In this document: positions 20,897-33,635 of the stretch, in pieces
Layout: every line of letters starts with the position of its first letter
Position numbering within the stretch: position 1 is the stretch's first letter
Origin: Petunia secreta
Taxonomy: Eukaryota > Streptophyta > Magnoliopsida > Solanales > Solanaceae
Direction of reading: 5' to 3'
Assembly: GCA_029990175.1 (NCBI GenBank)
Contig: JARKIP010000011.1
Span: 2,852,001 to 2,916,000, forward strand
DNA: 64,000 nucleotides
The notes under the pieces: model-generated
Told to the model about the DNA's origin: nothing
The model's database searches: none
The model's input: only the letters and a program-made list of their open reading frames with translations
Made by a program: the position numbers and the translations under genes

Positions 20897-23800
20897 GACT
20901 CTGTTGACACCCAATTTTGTCCCGAAATTTTAAATTAATATCTATCTAATTAATATAATCAAGGGAAATCTTAAAATAAAAAAAAGGGGAAAGTAAATTC
21001 ATAACTTTAAAGAGGAAAAGGTTAAATTCGCAATACATAACCTAAATCCTAACCCACATGTGCAATTCCTTCATTTCTTAACTAAATTCTAAAAAGAGGC
21101 TAATTGCGTTCCTGTGACTAAAATCGAGCCTACTTACGCAAACCTATATATACACATTATACACTCCCTTCTCCAATTCTAGTTTCCCTAAATCAGTACC
21201 TGCGACCCAAAACCCGATCCAAACAGGTCATCTTCTCCATACAGCATCCTTGCTGGAGGAGTAGCACTGTTCCAGCTGTGATATTTTGGCGTTTTCTCAC
21301 TTATTCCCCAGCAATGGATCTTTAATCTTGTTCCTTCATTTCAAATTCAAGCAATCCAAGCTTTTGATCGATTTTTTAGAGATAAGGATGAGAGAGGTGT
21401 AAGTTTTTACCCTTCTCACCTTTATCTCACAAGAGGTGGATCAAAAAGGAAGAGACTATTTTCGGAATTTCAAAAAGAGGTAAAACCCTAATCCATTCTA
21501 GTATAAATTCATCATTTCCAGAATTTTTTTTTTAGAGGCCTACGTTTGGTTTCTGAGAGAAACGGCACAGTGAAATATACTTTACACTCTCAAGTAAATT
21601 CTTAGAGTTTGTGTCTAGATTTTACTGTTAAGAATACATTGTTGTTGGTTTAATATCATTGTCGCCTTGTTCGAGTCACTGATTCAGCTCTTTGCCTCAG
21701 TACACTGCATCCAAATAGGTCAGTGTGTTACAACTTTTTTTTAATGATTTTTTTCTTTTTTTTAATTTCCTATTGCTGCATAACAGGAGTGCTTTTCTTT
21801 GTCTTACATTATAAATGTTGAAATGATGTTTTAGCCATTATGAAAATCAGTGATATATGCAGTTTGAACTCTAAAGTAAAGAAAGTGAATTTATGCTTCT
21901 TTTTCAATGAAAGAAATAGACACTGGTTCACAAATCCCTATTTGAATATTATGGAAGAAATCTTGAACCTTGATTCTAGACTCAGTGTTGCTTAAACCCT
22001 TAACTATTTTACTCTAAAATCTATTTTTATATATATATATATAGCAAAGTGTAGTAAAACTGATGTTCTGGAAAGAGTGGAATGAATAAGGTTGATAATA
22101 GTTTTGCCCAGCTTTTGTGGTTCCTATGACATTAGGAAATCCCTGGTTGTTATTATTCTTTGTCCTTGTTCTTCTTCTTAAGAAGCTACGTTTGTAGGTC
22201 TATTTTCTTTCCTTAGATCTTGAATTAGATATTCAGCCTAGCTTCTTTTAATTTGTTCATCAGTAGCTATTTGTTTTTTTTGTAAGTGTCAAGTTGGTTG
22301 CTGGTTATCCAGTGTTTGAGAAGCCTGGTTCTGGAAATCTCAAAGTTGCAAGAGGTGTTGGTGTGTGCAGAGGTATGTGCAGATGGTGTATAGGTTGTCT
22401 CTGTTGTTTGATAGAGGTGTTTGGTTGGTCTGAATGGTGTGTGGATGTGCAGCAGGTGTCAGATGAGTTTGTTTCATGATTATTCATGAGGAACTTGGAG
22501 CAGATAGAACTCAGGAGGTGTAGAGGGGTCCTGGTCAGCAGTTCAGGGGTGAAATCCCCTGTTGTTTGGTCAGTCTTGAGATAGCATTGGCTATTCTCGT
22601 GGCTTGTGTTCCAGTGTGATGGAGGATGTATGCAGTGTGAATGTAGGAGAGAGTCTCAGAGGCAAATTGGGAAATTGTGTAAGGGTGTTTTGAAGAGTGC
22701 AGTTGGTCACTAAAGTGATGAGTTAAAAGGGGGGTGTATGTATGCAGATGTGTGTGCAAATGTGTATGTATGCAGAAGGTTGTGTTGTGAGTGATGTGAG
22801 GGTTGTGTTGTGAGTGATGTGAGGATTGTTTTGTTTGAGTGAGCAGTGCATGTGTATTCCTGAATATCTGCAGAAGGTTGTTCAGGTAGTTCTTAAGATG
22901 TATGTGAGCTGTGAGATATGCGTGTGTGCAGCTTGTTTGAGGTGGCAGTCTGGAGTATAGGGCATTTAGGAGTTTGTTCTGTTGGTTTAGTCTATTAGAA
23001 AGGAGGGATTTCAGGTGGCAGGATGAAGCTCTTGGTATGTAGCAGTGGGCTTAAGTAGTTCAGGGAAGAGTACTAGAAGTTTGGTATGGGTTGCAGGTAA
23101 TAGAAGAGTTCAGGGGTGTGTGTTTGGTTGCCTCAGGGTGTTGCAAGCAGTTGGACCCTCTCTAGTCTGATCCTTTCTCCCTTAAAAGTCCAGATTTAGT
23201 GTCCTGGATTTTCCTTTTGCTTCCTTTGTCCTGTCAGTTGCCCTCTATCTTATTCCAATCATTAGCCTAATCCGAAAGTGTTTAGTCTTCTTTAATTCCT
23301 TCTAGTTCTAAAGTGTATGTCAGATCCCTTACCAATGATGTGTTAGCTTCTGTTTGAGTTTGCAATTGTCGTCAATGCATTATGAGTCATAAGGAAATCC
23401 GTATTTGTTTAAAATTGATTTAATTTATTTAATAATGTGATTACAGTTAATTTTGAATATTTGAACTATCGGTTATGAATACTAATTGCTTTTTCTCCTT
23501 ACTTTTCTTTGCATGAACTCTTGGGAGCGAGTTGATTAAAACTCACAAACTGGAATGACTATTTGCATTGGAGTTGTTTGATCCGCATTGCATCTTCGGG
23601 CTTAAGTTCCCCGAAAAAATGAGATTATTAAATTCAAGGCTCAATAATATCCGGGTTATACCTTCTAAACTCCTTCTTTCCCTATTCCCATTAGAATTCA
23701 TGTTATAGGATCCTTGAAAACGGGACTAGAACTTTGCATGCTAGAAGCTTGGTAGGATAGCCACTCTATTAAATTATTATCTTATCGCATGTTTAGAACT

Positions 23801-24730
23801 GTTTATGTAACCACTTATCCCGTTTCTTTGGGACACGCCAACTAATTTAAGGTAATAGGAACCTTTCGTTAATTATTGAGTGCAAAAGAATCAAATTTAT
23901 TTAAAATTATACTTCTTTATTTATTATTCATCCTTAAATCAATTATTATCCATTTATTAAATATTTATTTGTTTATCTATTTATTATTCATTAATGAAAT
24001 TAATTAAAGGTTATTTATTTATTCGTTCATTTATTTAATTAATATTATTTGTTAATGTGAATTTAATCAATTAATTATTTACTTAATCGATTATTTATTT
24101 ATTTATTTATTTTATCTATTTATTTATTTAATTAATTGAATATAATTCATTTATTCACTTATTTAAGTGAATTTATATGAATTTATTTATCTAATTTTTA
24201 TCTAATAGTTTATTCAATTAATCAAATATTACTATCCATTTATTTATTTTATTTTATTTTATTTATTTATTTATGTAGCAATTATATATTCATGTTAATT
24301 AATTTAGCAATCAATCATTATTCAATTATTCATTTAATCAATCTCGAATTATCATTATTTATTTAGTTATCCAAGTATTAATCCAATCTTATCCTTATTT
24401 ATTCTTTATTTATTCTATCTTTATTTTAAATTTATTTAAATTGACTATCTTTAATAAAATTCGTGGAAACTGCCGGATTAATCGCTTTTAGCGGATTTTC
24501 GAAAGTGCTCCCATTAGAGACCTTCTTTCGAATTTAATAGAACCACTTACTCAGAATCTCTAAATTTAATTTTCTTTAAGTAAGGAATAAAATTGCACTC
24601 TTTAATTAATGTTTGGTTCCTAATAATCCTAAATTAGGTGGCGACTCTAAAGAAGCCATTTGGAGTCCCATTTTATTGAAATTATACCCGATGCATACTT
24701 GTATGTATTTTGGGAGGGTTCAACAGACTC
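20897..24730. mobile_element. Solo LTR, 3824 bp, with TSD gactc
   Basis: The unit 20902-24725 starts TGTTGACACCCAATTTTG and ends GGGTTCAACA, so its termini are a 6-bp inverted pair (TGTTGA/TCAACA). gactc flanks it at 20897-20901 and 24726-24730. No internal domain, primer site or second LTR is present, so this is a solo LTR left by recombination. The start, the great length and the end segment with ggtggcgactct fit Ogre/Tat-type LTRs. Inside it are a GT-rich part (22290-23100) and a TTTA-rich part (23860-24430). Short open frames at 22294-22759 have no domain. Confidence 0.88.
23860..24440. repeat. AT-rich tatttatt-type low-complexity tract in the solo LTR
   Basis: About 580 bases consist mainly of degenerate tttattta steps with little G or C. 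It lies wholly inside the solo LTR and is not a gene. Confidence 0.8.
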
Positions 24731-25914
24731 AAAGCTTTTAATTTTTTCAAGACATTGAAGAACAGATGATAACTTTCAGAAGACCGTCAGATAAAACGGC
24801 TAAGTGCAGCTATCTGGCCGTTGAGCCTTTTCACTTCCACTTCATTCTTCAAAACTTTTGGTATTGCCTCAATTGCTGCGATTCTCGCGGGATTTGCTTC
24901 TATGCCTCTGTTGGAGACAGTGAACCCATGGAACATCCCGGAGGATACACCAAAGGCACATTTCTCTAGGTTGAGCTTCTTACCGAATTTGTCCAAGAAG
25001 TTGAATGCTAACTCCAAGGCTGATGTGATTCTTGGCTTATTCTGACTTAACCAACATGTCGTTGATATAAACCTCCATCATTTTCCCAATCTGCTCCTCA
25101 AACATTAGGTTCACTAACCTCTGGTAGGTTGCTCCTGCATTTTAAAACCAAAAGGCATTACCCTGTAACAATAAGTCCCCCGGTCTGTGATGAAAGAAGT
25201 CTTCTCTTGATCATTCCGATTCATGAGGACCTGATTATATCCCGAGTATGCATCCACAAAACTTATAACCTCACGACCTGCTGTTAAATCGATGAGTTGA
25301 TCGATGTTAGACAGTGATAAGGAGTCTTTTGGCCATGCTTTATTCAAGTTTGTGAAGTCGATGCACATTATCCACTTCCCATTCTTCTTCAGCACCACCA
25401 CAACATTGGATATCCAATTAGGGTAGTGAACCTCACGAATGGAACCGTTGTTCAACAACTTATCAACTTCTTCATGCACTGCCAACCTTTTTTCATGGCT
25501 GATCGGTCGTTTCTTCTGCTTGATCGGCTTGAAGTTGGAGTTAACATGTAAGTTATGTGTAATGACGCTAGTTGGTATTCCAGGCATATCGGTATGTGTC
25601 CAGGGGAATGTGCCCGACCGAGCGCGTAGGAAGTTAGCGTATTCTTGTTTGGCTTTATCCGAGAGTTTGGATCCCACTTAAAAATGCTTATCTAGGAAAC
25701 TCTCATCAAAAATCACTGGATCGAGGTCGTCGACCGTGGCCTTGGTGGGCTTTTCTTCCTCTTGAAGGTCCAGGGGCAGGATAGCCGGCTCTCGGGATTT
25801 GACTACTTCGTGAGCTCCGAATCCAAAAGGTTTGTTGGTCACTACACAAGGACCAAGCAATTTATCCAACTTCTTTTTCTGGTTTTTTATTTCCTTCTTG
25901 AATGCGCATGTCAC
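24731..25914 (-). pseudogene. B2 reverse transcriptase remnant
   Basis: 25114-25677 reads the RT fingers and palm: HNLHVNSNFKPIKQKKRP, VDKLLNNGSIREVHYPNW, NLNKAWPKDSL, ISFVDAYSGYNQ, KTSFITDRGTYCYRVMPFG. 24787-25017 reads the later part (LNLEKCAFGVSSG, SNRGIEANPARIAAI). The YxDD segment between them (25040-25110) is out of frame. 25678-25914 is the region between protease and RT, opened by a stop at 25678. The gene is dead. Confidence 0.75.
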
Positions 25915-26600
25915 TACGGTTACATTAAAGCTTCAGAATGGCTTCTGCTCCCCCAGAATCTCTCTCACTCCCCAGGGAGTTGGGTATTTAAGGATCTAAC
26001 GAAGTGTAGACGACAGTGCATGTACTTCATGAATCTAGGGTCTTCCTAGTATAATCTTATACGAGAGATTGCATGTCATCACTTGGAAGGAAATTACCCT
26101 CGCTGCCCCTGGAAGGTGAACCTGAAGGAGTATCTCTCTTACAGACTTCTCGCTGGAGCTGTTGAAGCTGGTTATGGTGCATGGATTAGGAATTACCTGG
26201 TTATGCACCTCGATCTAGCAAACGAATTTCCAGTGGATGATGTTCACCATGCTACCTGGGTCCACCAATACGCGTTTGACCTGAGTATCGTGCACCTGTA
26301 GGGTAATTACTGGGCATCGTAGTGGGTGTATAGCACTTTCTGTGAGTCTTTGTTATCAAACTTGATCGCCTTAATACGAGGTTTCTTGGTTATCTCCTGA
26401 TGTGCCTCACGGACCATGACGGCTCCGGTCCGGGTGCTGCTAACTCTGGGTCCGCCAAAATTATGTTAACGAGCTTCTGGGCCCCCAGGACCGCCAATAT
26501 TGCTTTGTCTACATCACTATAAAGCACGGATCTCGGCAGGATTTCGGCCATGACAATGAATAAAAGGATGCTGATCTTAGTATTCGTTCACAATTTCAGC
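25915..26600 (-). pseudogene. B2 protease region remnant
   Basis: Position relative to RT and similarity to 32635-33635 of B4 place the protease region here, but frames are so broken that I could not read a clean active site. The open frames on the + strand (25762-26301) are shadows. Confidence 0.45.
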
Positions 26601-27107
26601 CGTGTCGACCAAGTTATGAATCATTTGTTGGATCTCGATACAGGCACCCCATGTTGTCTGACATGCATGAACCTTATCCTCGTAGAGTACCTACAATTGC
26701 CTGGGCCACACAGTGGCCGCCAAACTGTTTATGCCTAAAACTATATATCTAGGTTAAACACTTAAATTTATAAATGGGTCATAAGAAATACAGTAAAGTA
26801 TGATGGAAAAGTAAGTAAATAGAGAGGAAAATAATAGACAAGAAAGTAACGAGTTTTATTTCTTGAGAATAGCCGGATTCAGTGGTGAATCGCTTGATGT
26901 ACAATACAATGTAAGGATGGGTATTTATAGCAAAGATTACCCAGTCCTAATTATGGTAAAATACAAAGACTAATAAAAGTCATGGGCCTATAAACTCAAT
27001 GCGGTGGTATATACAAAACCTAACTAGGAGAGTGTAATCTTAAGGAGGCGGGATGTATGCTTTGCATCCTATGCTCGTACCGCCTCAACGGTCGTAATTC
27101 ATATGCT
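26601..27107 (-). mobile_element. B2 leader, primer site and truncated 5' LTR
   Basis: Complement of the LTR end (tgtttatgcct) begins at 26726 and the LTR runs to about 27107, where homology stops about 100 bases short of a full LTR. Left of it, ggccgccaaac is a decayed form of the B-type primer site. Only about 120 bases separate this from protease-side sequence, so gag is gone. Confidence 0.7.
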
Positions 27108-29102
27108 ACACTACATTATAAGTAACTACGCAAGTATGCACAAAATATTGATGAACAGTTTTTTCCATTAATATCAAAGGCTCGTAGGCTTACAATATAC
27201 AATAGAGTTCTTTCGACTACAATACTGTTCATTACAAGTATTCTTAAAAAATTAAAAGGTCTCAAAAGGCTAAAACCACAAGTTCCTTTGAATCTAGTGC
27301 GGCTGAGATCCTTCATCTAGATTGTAGCTCCCATTCAGAAAGAATCCCAGAGAACTCCCCGGCATCCGGAGGACAAAAATTTTCAAACATCTCGGCGAGA
27401 GCTGAAACTCCCATAAAGATATATGTCGACTTGAGCATTCTTAAGTACGCAGCCACTAATTCCACCAATGCCCGTGCATGAATTACTGTATTCCATCCAG
27501 TAAAAAGGAATTTGAAAGCGTCTGAGCACGGGCGAGCCCTTCTCTCATCATGACGAAAAGGCCTGGAGATCCGCTTCAATCTCTACTTGTCAAACGAGAG
27601 TGCAACACCCCATCGATATCAACGCATAATTGGGAGCTCATTGGAGATGAATGGGGTTGAGCTGGGAACCTATGACAAAGAGGAGTTCCTCCCAAAGGCA
27701 GTCCACAACCAGCGGCCGAAGAGGCATTATGGTAGCAATCTAGCCGAACCAGCCGAACAAAGAGACAACCTTGAACCAAAACCAGACTTAGAGCTCGGGG
27801 ACTCTTAATCTGCAGATAGAGTAAGACTGAATCCCTTTGCTAGCGAAGGAACTGAGCCAGACATTGGAGCATCAACCCAACACCGTCAAAGAAGCAACCA
27901 ACATGCCAATAGCGTCCTGGATGAGAAGCCTTATCACAGCTGAAAGGGCTAAGTATCCTGACTCCGCATGACAAGAGAAATATCACAGCAACCATTGCAT
28001 TAAAAAATGAGCGCACCATAATCAGTGCACATGCCATAAAGAAGTCATTCTGGAAAACGTCATTACGATCCTTATTACACTTCATAACTCGGGAGAATTT
28101 GCTCACCCTGTCATGGATGGAGAAGAAAAGAAGGATAATTATGGAAGTTTCTTTGCATTCAATTTTTTCAAACACCATCCATCCCGGATGAAGAAGTCGT
28201 TCTGGGAACATCAAATCAGGATCAAAGGCAATCCTTTTGAAGAAAATAAGCTATTCTTTCATGAGAAAATTTTATGATGGACATTATGTTTTCTGAAGAA
28301 GCTTGTGGTTTTCACCTGCCATGAATCCTCTATTTATAGATGGAAGATGGAGCACGAATATCGTCTATGTAATTATGTCCTAGAGATACGGAATGATTTG
28401 GCGCAGTAAAAGGCATTTATAGGAAAGGTACATGGTATCGGCAACAGCCAATCAGGTGAAGACGCTTGGGAATCCAGAGGAAATAAAGTGTCAATCTCCG
28501 TCAAAGGGACTACGAGTTTCAAGGAGTCAGTGAGATATCTTCTCACATCTCTTTTGTATACCTCTTTCACTTCCTAACTGCTTACGTCAGCCCTCGGCAA
28601 ATGGAGGGGCTGACATTATGGGAAAAAAATACGCCATCTATGATTACGGAGATAAGAGTTTGACTGGCAAGACTAGGCTTAGCTTACAAGTTACCAGGCG
28701 CAGAGGATACATGCCTGCTCATCGAGCCACTGCTACTCAATCGGTATGTGCCATAGTATGCAAGTTACACATCCCACCGCCTTAGGGTTTACCATCTTCT
28801 AGTTAGGGTTTAGTATATACCACCGCCTTGAGTAAACAGGCCCACGACCTTATTAGTCTTTGTATTTTACCATAGTTAGGACTGGGTGAATCATAGCTAT
28901 AAATAACCCTCCTTACATTGTATTGTACAATCAAGCGATTCGCACATAATCCGGCTATTCTCAAGGAATACAATAATTTAATTTCTTGCTTATTTATTTT
29001 TCTCTCTGTAATTACTTACTTTTCCTCGTATTTACTGTATTTCTTGTGACCCTTCGACGAATTTAATTTTTGAACCTATGTGACCAATTTCAGGCATAAA
29101 CA
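27108..29102 (+). mobile_element. Family B copy B3: 3' region and LTR only
   Basis: 27108-28614 matches the 3' untranslated DNA of B2 in inverted orientation, ending in aaatggaggggctgac. 28615-29102 is a 488-bp family B LTR ending aggcataaaca. The left part of the element is lost at the junction with the truncated B2 LTR. The LTR end abuts integrase sequence of B4, which suggests B3 once inserted into B4. The matching left duplication (agtac expected) is not present. Confidence 0.72.
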
Positions 29103-30041
29103 AGTACTACTCTACCCATTGTATTTGGGTTGCTAAGCGCACGATTGCTATCTCGGCGCTCGTCGAGGAAGTCAAGTGAAGCTGCTAATCATTGTTTGAT
29201 CCTTCTTCATCGAATGACCGTCATAGGTTGGATTTTGCTATCTCTACGGGGATCATGGCGTTTGTTTCATATGTTAGTGAGAATGGAGTTTCTGTCGTTG
29301 TGGATTTTGCCGTGGTGCGGTAGGACCATAGAACTCCTGGAAGCTCATCCAGCCACTTTCCCTTGGCTTCCTTGAGTCGTTTCTTAAGACTCTCCACAAT
29401 AGTCTTATTTGAAGACTCGTCTTGACCATTGGTTGTAGGGTGATAAGGCATTGATGTTATTCTTTTTATCTCCCACTCTTTTAAGAACGTTGTAATTTGG
29501 CCCCTATAAACTGAAGTCCGTTATCACATGTGATCTTCGTAGGGATGCCGAACCGGCACATGATGTTCTTCCAAATGAACTGTATCACTTCGTATTCTCG
29601 AATTCGAGAGTAGGTTGCTGTTTTAACCCATTTAGTGAAATCTTATGTCATGATGAGAAGGAATTTGAAACCTCCTGATGCTTTGGGCATGGGTCCCACA
29701 ATGTCAATCCCTCATTTTATGAAAGGCCATGATGCAATTACTGAATGTAAAGGCTCTGCTGTCTAATGAAGTGCATGGGAGAATCTATGATAAATGTCGC
29801 ATACTCTGATGAACTTGCTCACATCATCTTCTATTCGGGATCAGAAATAGTCCGCCTTGATTATCTTACGAGCCAAGGACCTTCCTCCAGAGTGGTTCCC
29901 GTATTGTCCCTCATGGATCTCGCTCCATACATAGTCAGCTTGTGACGGCCCTAAGCATTTAGGCAAGAGGCCATTGAACATCCGGCGATACAATTCTTCG
30001 TTGATTAAGCAGTACCGGGCTGCCTGTACTCTCAACCTCAT
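29103..30041 (-). pseudogene. B4 integrase remnant
   Basis: 29841-30041 is the zinc-binding start (YRRMFNGLLPKCLGP, HEGQYGNHSGGRSLARKI). 29221-29451 is the core end with the third catalytic residue (MPYHPTTNGQDESSNKTIVE) and DELPGVLWSYRTT, ETPFSLTYETNAMIPVEI. The part between carries frame breaks. The C-terminal domain is cut off at 29103. Confidence 0.75.
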
Positions 30042-31108
30042 GCTTTTCTTTCTTTCTTTAAGGAATGTCCCGTTGTCCGGATATTCTATTAGTGGGTGTC
30101 GCCAATCCCAAACGAGTCTTGTGATGTTTGGCGTTTTACGTCCGAATAAGTTAATTCAATCACGGCTCCTAGACTGTCTGCATTTATATTTGTAGTGGCT
30201 GCTAGGCTGGAAGGCATCAGCCTCTGTGTTTTCTTCTCTTGGCTCTTGGTCGATCTTCCACTACTGAAAATTTTTCAAAAAGGCCTTTACCTTAGCCAGG
30301 TACTCCTGTATGCGAGCATCTTTGGCTGCAAAAAGCTTCGTTTATCTGATTGACCACCAAGACTGATCTCCCTGGCCCCCATTATGTAAGCTAATTCAAG
30401 TGCTTGCATTACAGCTTCATATTCTACTCCGTTATTCGTGATTAGCTGACAGCTGACGGCCTTCTAAAAGGTATACTCAGTAGGAACTGGATCATGAAAT
30501 CGAGCCCAGCTCCCATAACATTTGACACTCCATCAGTGTAGGTTACCTATTCTCCGGGGTGACGCCTTCCATCATCCTATACTTAACCTCAGCATTCGGC
30601 ATCATGTCGGCGCTGAGGTCAGCGACAAAATCTGCAAGGACTTGAATTTAATGGTCGTGTGTGGCTGATAAATGATATCATATTCTCCTAAATTCATGGC
30701 CCATTTCGCTAGCCTTCTCGAGAGTTCAAGTTTGTGCAAGATGGTCCGTAGCGGGAAAGAAGAGACCACGATGATCGTATGACTTCGGAAGTACGGCTGT
30801 AGCTTCCTGGCTGCCACTACTAGAGCAAGCGCGAGCTTTTCCAGATGCTGATAGCGTGTTTCTACGTCCAAGAGGGTTTTGCTGACGTAGTATATGGGAG
30901 ATTGCACTCCTTTCTCTTCTCGTACAAGAATTGCACTCACAGCTACTTCAGATACTTCCAGATATAACAGCAACGGTTCTCCCTCGCGTAGCTTGGTTAG
31001 CAACGGGGGATTGAAGAGATATTTCTTCAAATCTCGGAGTACTTCACTACACTGTTCTGTCCATTCGAAGCTTTTATTCTTCTTTAGGATATTGAAGAAC
31101 TGTGACAT
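30042..31108 (-). pseudogene. B4 RNase H and archaeal-type RNase H remnant
   Basis: 30602-31108 is a fairly long open RNase H stretch: NPPLLTKLREGEPLLLYLEV, VAVSAILVREEKG, YYVSKTLLDVETRYQHLEKL, PLRTILHKLELSRRLAKW, YDIIYQPHT. The archaeal-type RNase H that follows (30042-30600) is broken by frame changes, for example around 30340 where a segment is missing. Confidence 0.72.
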
Positions 31109-32047
31109 CTTTTTGAAAATCGGGAAATAAATCGGCTGAGCGTGGTATCCGACCGTTGAGCCTCTTAACTTCCACTTCGCTTTTCAGCACCTCCGGTATA
31201 GTTTCGATTGCCTCGATCTTGGTGGGATTGGCCTATATTCCTCTAATTGAGACAATAAACTCGAGGAACATTCCTGATGATACGTTGAACGCGCATTTTT
31301 CCTGGTTGAGTTTCATACCATATCTGTCCAAGATGTCGAATGCTATTTTCCAAGTGCTTGGTCTCATCTTTGGCGAATTCTGATTTGACCAACATGTCGT
31401 CGATGTAAACCTCCATGATTTTTCCAATCTGATCTTTGAAGGTTCACCATCTCTGGTAAGTTGCTCCCACGTTCTTTAGACCGAAAGGCATCAAACCCGT
31501 AGAAGTATGTGCCCCTATCCCATGATGAAAGTGGTTTTATCTTGATCATCCGGGTTCATAAGGATTTGATTGTACCCTGAATAAACGTCTAAGAAGCTGA
31601 GAGAATCATGACCCACGTCGAATCGATGAGCTGATTGATGTTGGGCAACGAAAATGAGTCTTTCGGACATGCCTTATTCATATCGATAAAATCAATACAC
31701 ATCATCCACTTATTATTCCTCTTTGGAACGACCACAATGTTTGACAACCAATTGGGGTACTGGACCTCGCGAATGCAGCCGTTGTTTTGCAACTTCTCCA
31801 CCTCTGCGTGAACTGCTTGGCCCCTTTCTCTATTGATCGGCCGCTTCATTTGTTTGACTGGTTTGAAGCTGGGGTCGAAGTTCAAATTGTGCATTATAAC
31901 ATCAGTTGAGACCTCGTGCATGCCGGTATGTGTCCAGGCGAATGTACATGATCGAGCACGCAGGAAGTTGGCAAATTCTTGTTTGGCTTCAGCCAATAGT
32001 TTGGCCCACACGTAAAATTTCTTGTCTAGGGACTTCTCATTGAAGAT
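31109..32047 (-). pseudogene. B4 reverse transcriptase remnant
   Basis: 31589-32047 reads FANFLRARSCTFAWTHTGM, HNLNFDPSFKPVKQMKRP, VEKLQNNGCIREVQYPNWL, DFIDMNKACPKDSFSLP. The rest (31109-31588) is split into short frames, with LNQEKCAFNVSSGMF readable at 31233-31427. The first part of the open frame up to 32188 is translation of the inserted hAT-type element, not RT. Confidence 0.75.
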
Positions 32048-32634
32048 CAAGGGATTAGGAGTGGCAATGGGGCGAGACAGGGCAGGACGGGGCGGGTTGA
32101 GCCCTTCCCCTGCCAAAGTTTTGCCCTGCCCTGCCCTGTTTGACCCGCCCTGCCCCATTTTGACCCGCCCCGCCCCACTCCACCTCACTTAAATCACTTT
32201 TTAAGTCATTATTTTTTATTTTTTCTCATTAAATTGAACCTTTCTTTTAACTTTTAATTCATTTAGCATATCTCTAACTTCTTTTCTATTGAAATTTTCA
32301 AATTTGTTGATTTTGTAGTTTCATGAAGAAATTGAAGCTTTTAAAATAATTTTAGTCTTTCAGAAGTATTAAGTACTAAATATACTAATTACAAGCTTAA
32401 GTAGCCAATAGTGGAACAATATTTTCATTATTTCCTCAATTCAATTGTGAAATAAGAAAATAGTGGCAAAAGAACAAGTAAAATTATTGGGCCTCTATGT
32501 TGCACCGCCCCGCCCTGCCCCAAAAATTTTAAAATAAATATTTGCCCGGCCCCTACCTGCTTTTAACAGTTGCCCGCCCTGCCCCGTTTAGTGTTTTGCC
32601 CCGCCCCGCCCCAATTGCCATCTTTACAAGGGAT
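32048..32634. mobile_element. Non-autonomous hAT-type element with 8-bp TSD
   Basis: The insertion 32056-32626 (571 bp) has imperfect terminal inverted repeats (taggagtggcaatgggg against taaagatggcaattgggg) and a perfect 8-bp duplication caagggat at 32048-32055 and 32627-32634. Subterminal zones are packed with GGGGCGGG/CCCGCCCC steps, while the centre is AT-rich. No transposase is encoded. TSD length and end type fit hAT. Confidence 0.88.
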
Positions 32635-33635
32635 CAAGATTGTCTACAGTAGCCTTCACCGTCTTCTCCTCATCGTCTGAGTCTTTGGGCGTGATGGGTG
32701 GCTCTCGAGGTCTGGCTCCCTCACTCTTTCGGGCTCAAACATTATGTTAGTGACTAGGCATGGCTCGAGCAATTTGTCCAACAGTTTCTACTAGTTCTTA
32801 AGCTCCTTCTTTACTCCGAATGGGACGGAGGCCACGTAGCAGCTTTTGGACAGCTTCTGCTCTCCTCGAATCTTCTTGACTTCCCACGAGGTAGGGTATT
32901 TGACGACTTGATGAAGTGTTAACGATACTGCACGTACTTCATGAATCCAAGGTCTTCCCGTGTGACGTTATACGAGAGATCGCATGATGATGTTATTCGA
33001 GAGATCGCATGTCATTACCTAGAAAGATGTCAATTTCGCACCCATGGGATGAGAACCAGTAGGATCACTTCCCCTACGAACCTCTCCCTGGAGCTATTGA
33101 AGCTGGTTATCGTGTATGGGCTGGGGATTATCTGATGTTGCACCTCCATCTAGCATAGGGCTTCCCAATGGATAATATTCATAGTGCTACCCGAATCTAC
33201 CAGTACACGTTTAACCTGGGCATCACACACCCTTAAGCTAATGATTAGGGCGTCATAATGCGGGCAGAAGACCTCAAGTCTATCGTTATTGCTTTGCTCA
33301 GTTGCGTTGATGTGAGGCTTCTTTGTTACCTCTTGGTGGGCCTCGCAAACCATGATGGTTCTGGCTTTGTCGGCATCGACTCCAGGTCCCCCAAAGATCG
33401 TGTTCATGGACTGTGAGGTTCCCTGATTTGTGGTTACAACTTTGAGGGGGTTTCTATAGGGTATGGATCCTCGGTGGAATGTTGGCCTCAATAGCGAGTT
33501 GAGAAACGTTGTTTCTTGGCATTTGGTCGAAGTTTCAGCCATGATGGCCGAGTTATGAACCGTTCGTCCATCACGGAAGGCTTTTCTTGTTCGGATGACT
33601 GGATTGTCGGAACTCCTGAGAACGTCGCCAACCAT
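32635..33635 (-). pseudogene. B4 protease and pre-RT region
   Basis: 33150-33635 is open and ends with the aspartic protease active site RVLVDSGSTMNIIHWEAL, preceded by FCPHYDALIISLRVCDAQV. Upstream residues include FGGPGVDADKARTI. The start of this frame (MVGDVLRSSDNP) joins almost directly to the element leader, so the gag domain is skipped. 32635-33149 is the decayed link to RT. Confidence 0.65.

Larger units (their letters stand above)
16368..27107 (-). mobile_element. Family B copy B2 (Tat-like gypsy), gag-deleted, split by a solo LTR
   Basis: Minus-strand order from right to left: 5' LTR 26726-27107 (outer end missing), primer site, very short leader, protease region, RT 24731-25680, RNase H 20445-20896, second RNase H 20096-20300, integrase 18875-19700, 3' untranslated DNA 16847-18720 and 3' LTR 16368-16846. 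A solo LTR (20902-24725) interrupts RT/RNase H. Most of gag is absent and pol has multiple stops. Confidence 0.78.

Noticed and set aside
22294..22759. Short open frames on both strands in the solo LTR
   Set aside because: GT-rich low-complexity DNA gives open frames by composition; they lie inside a non-coding LTR.
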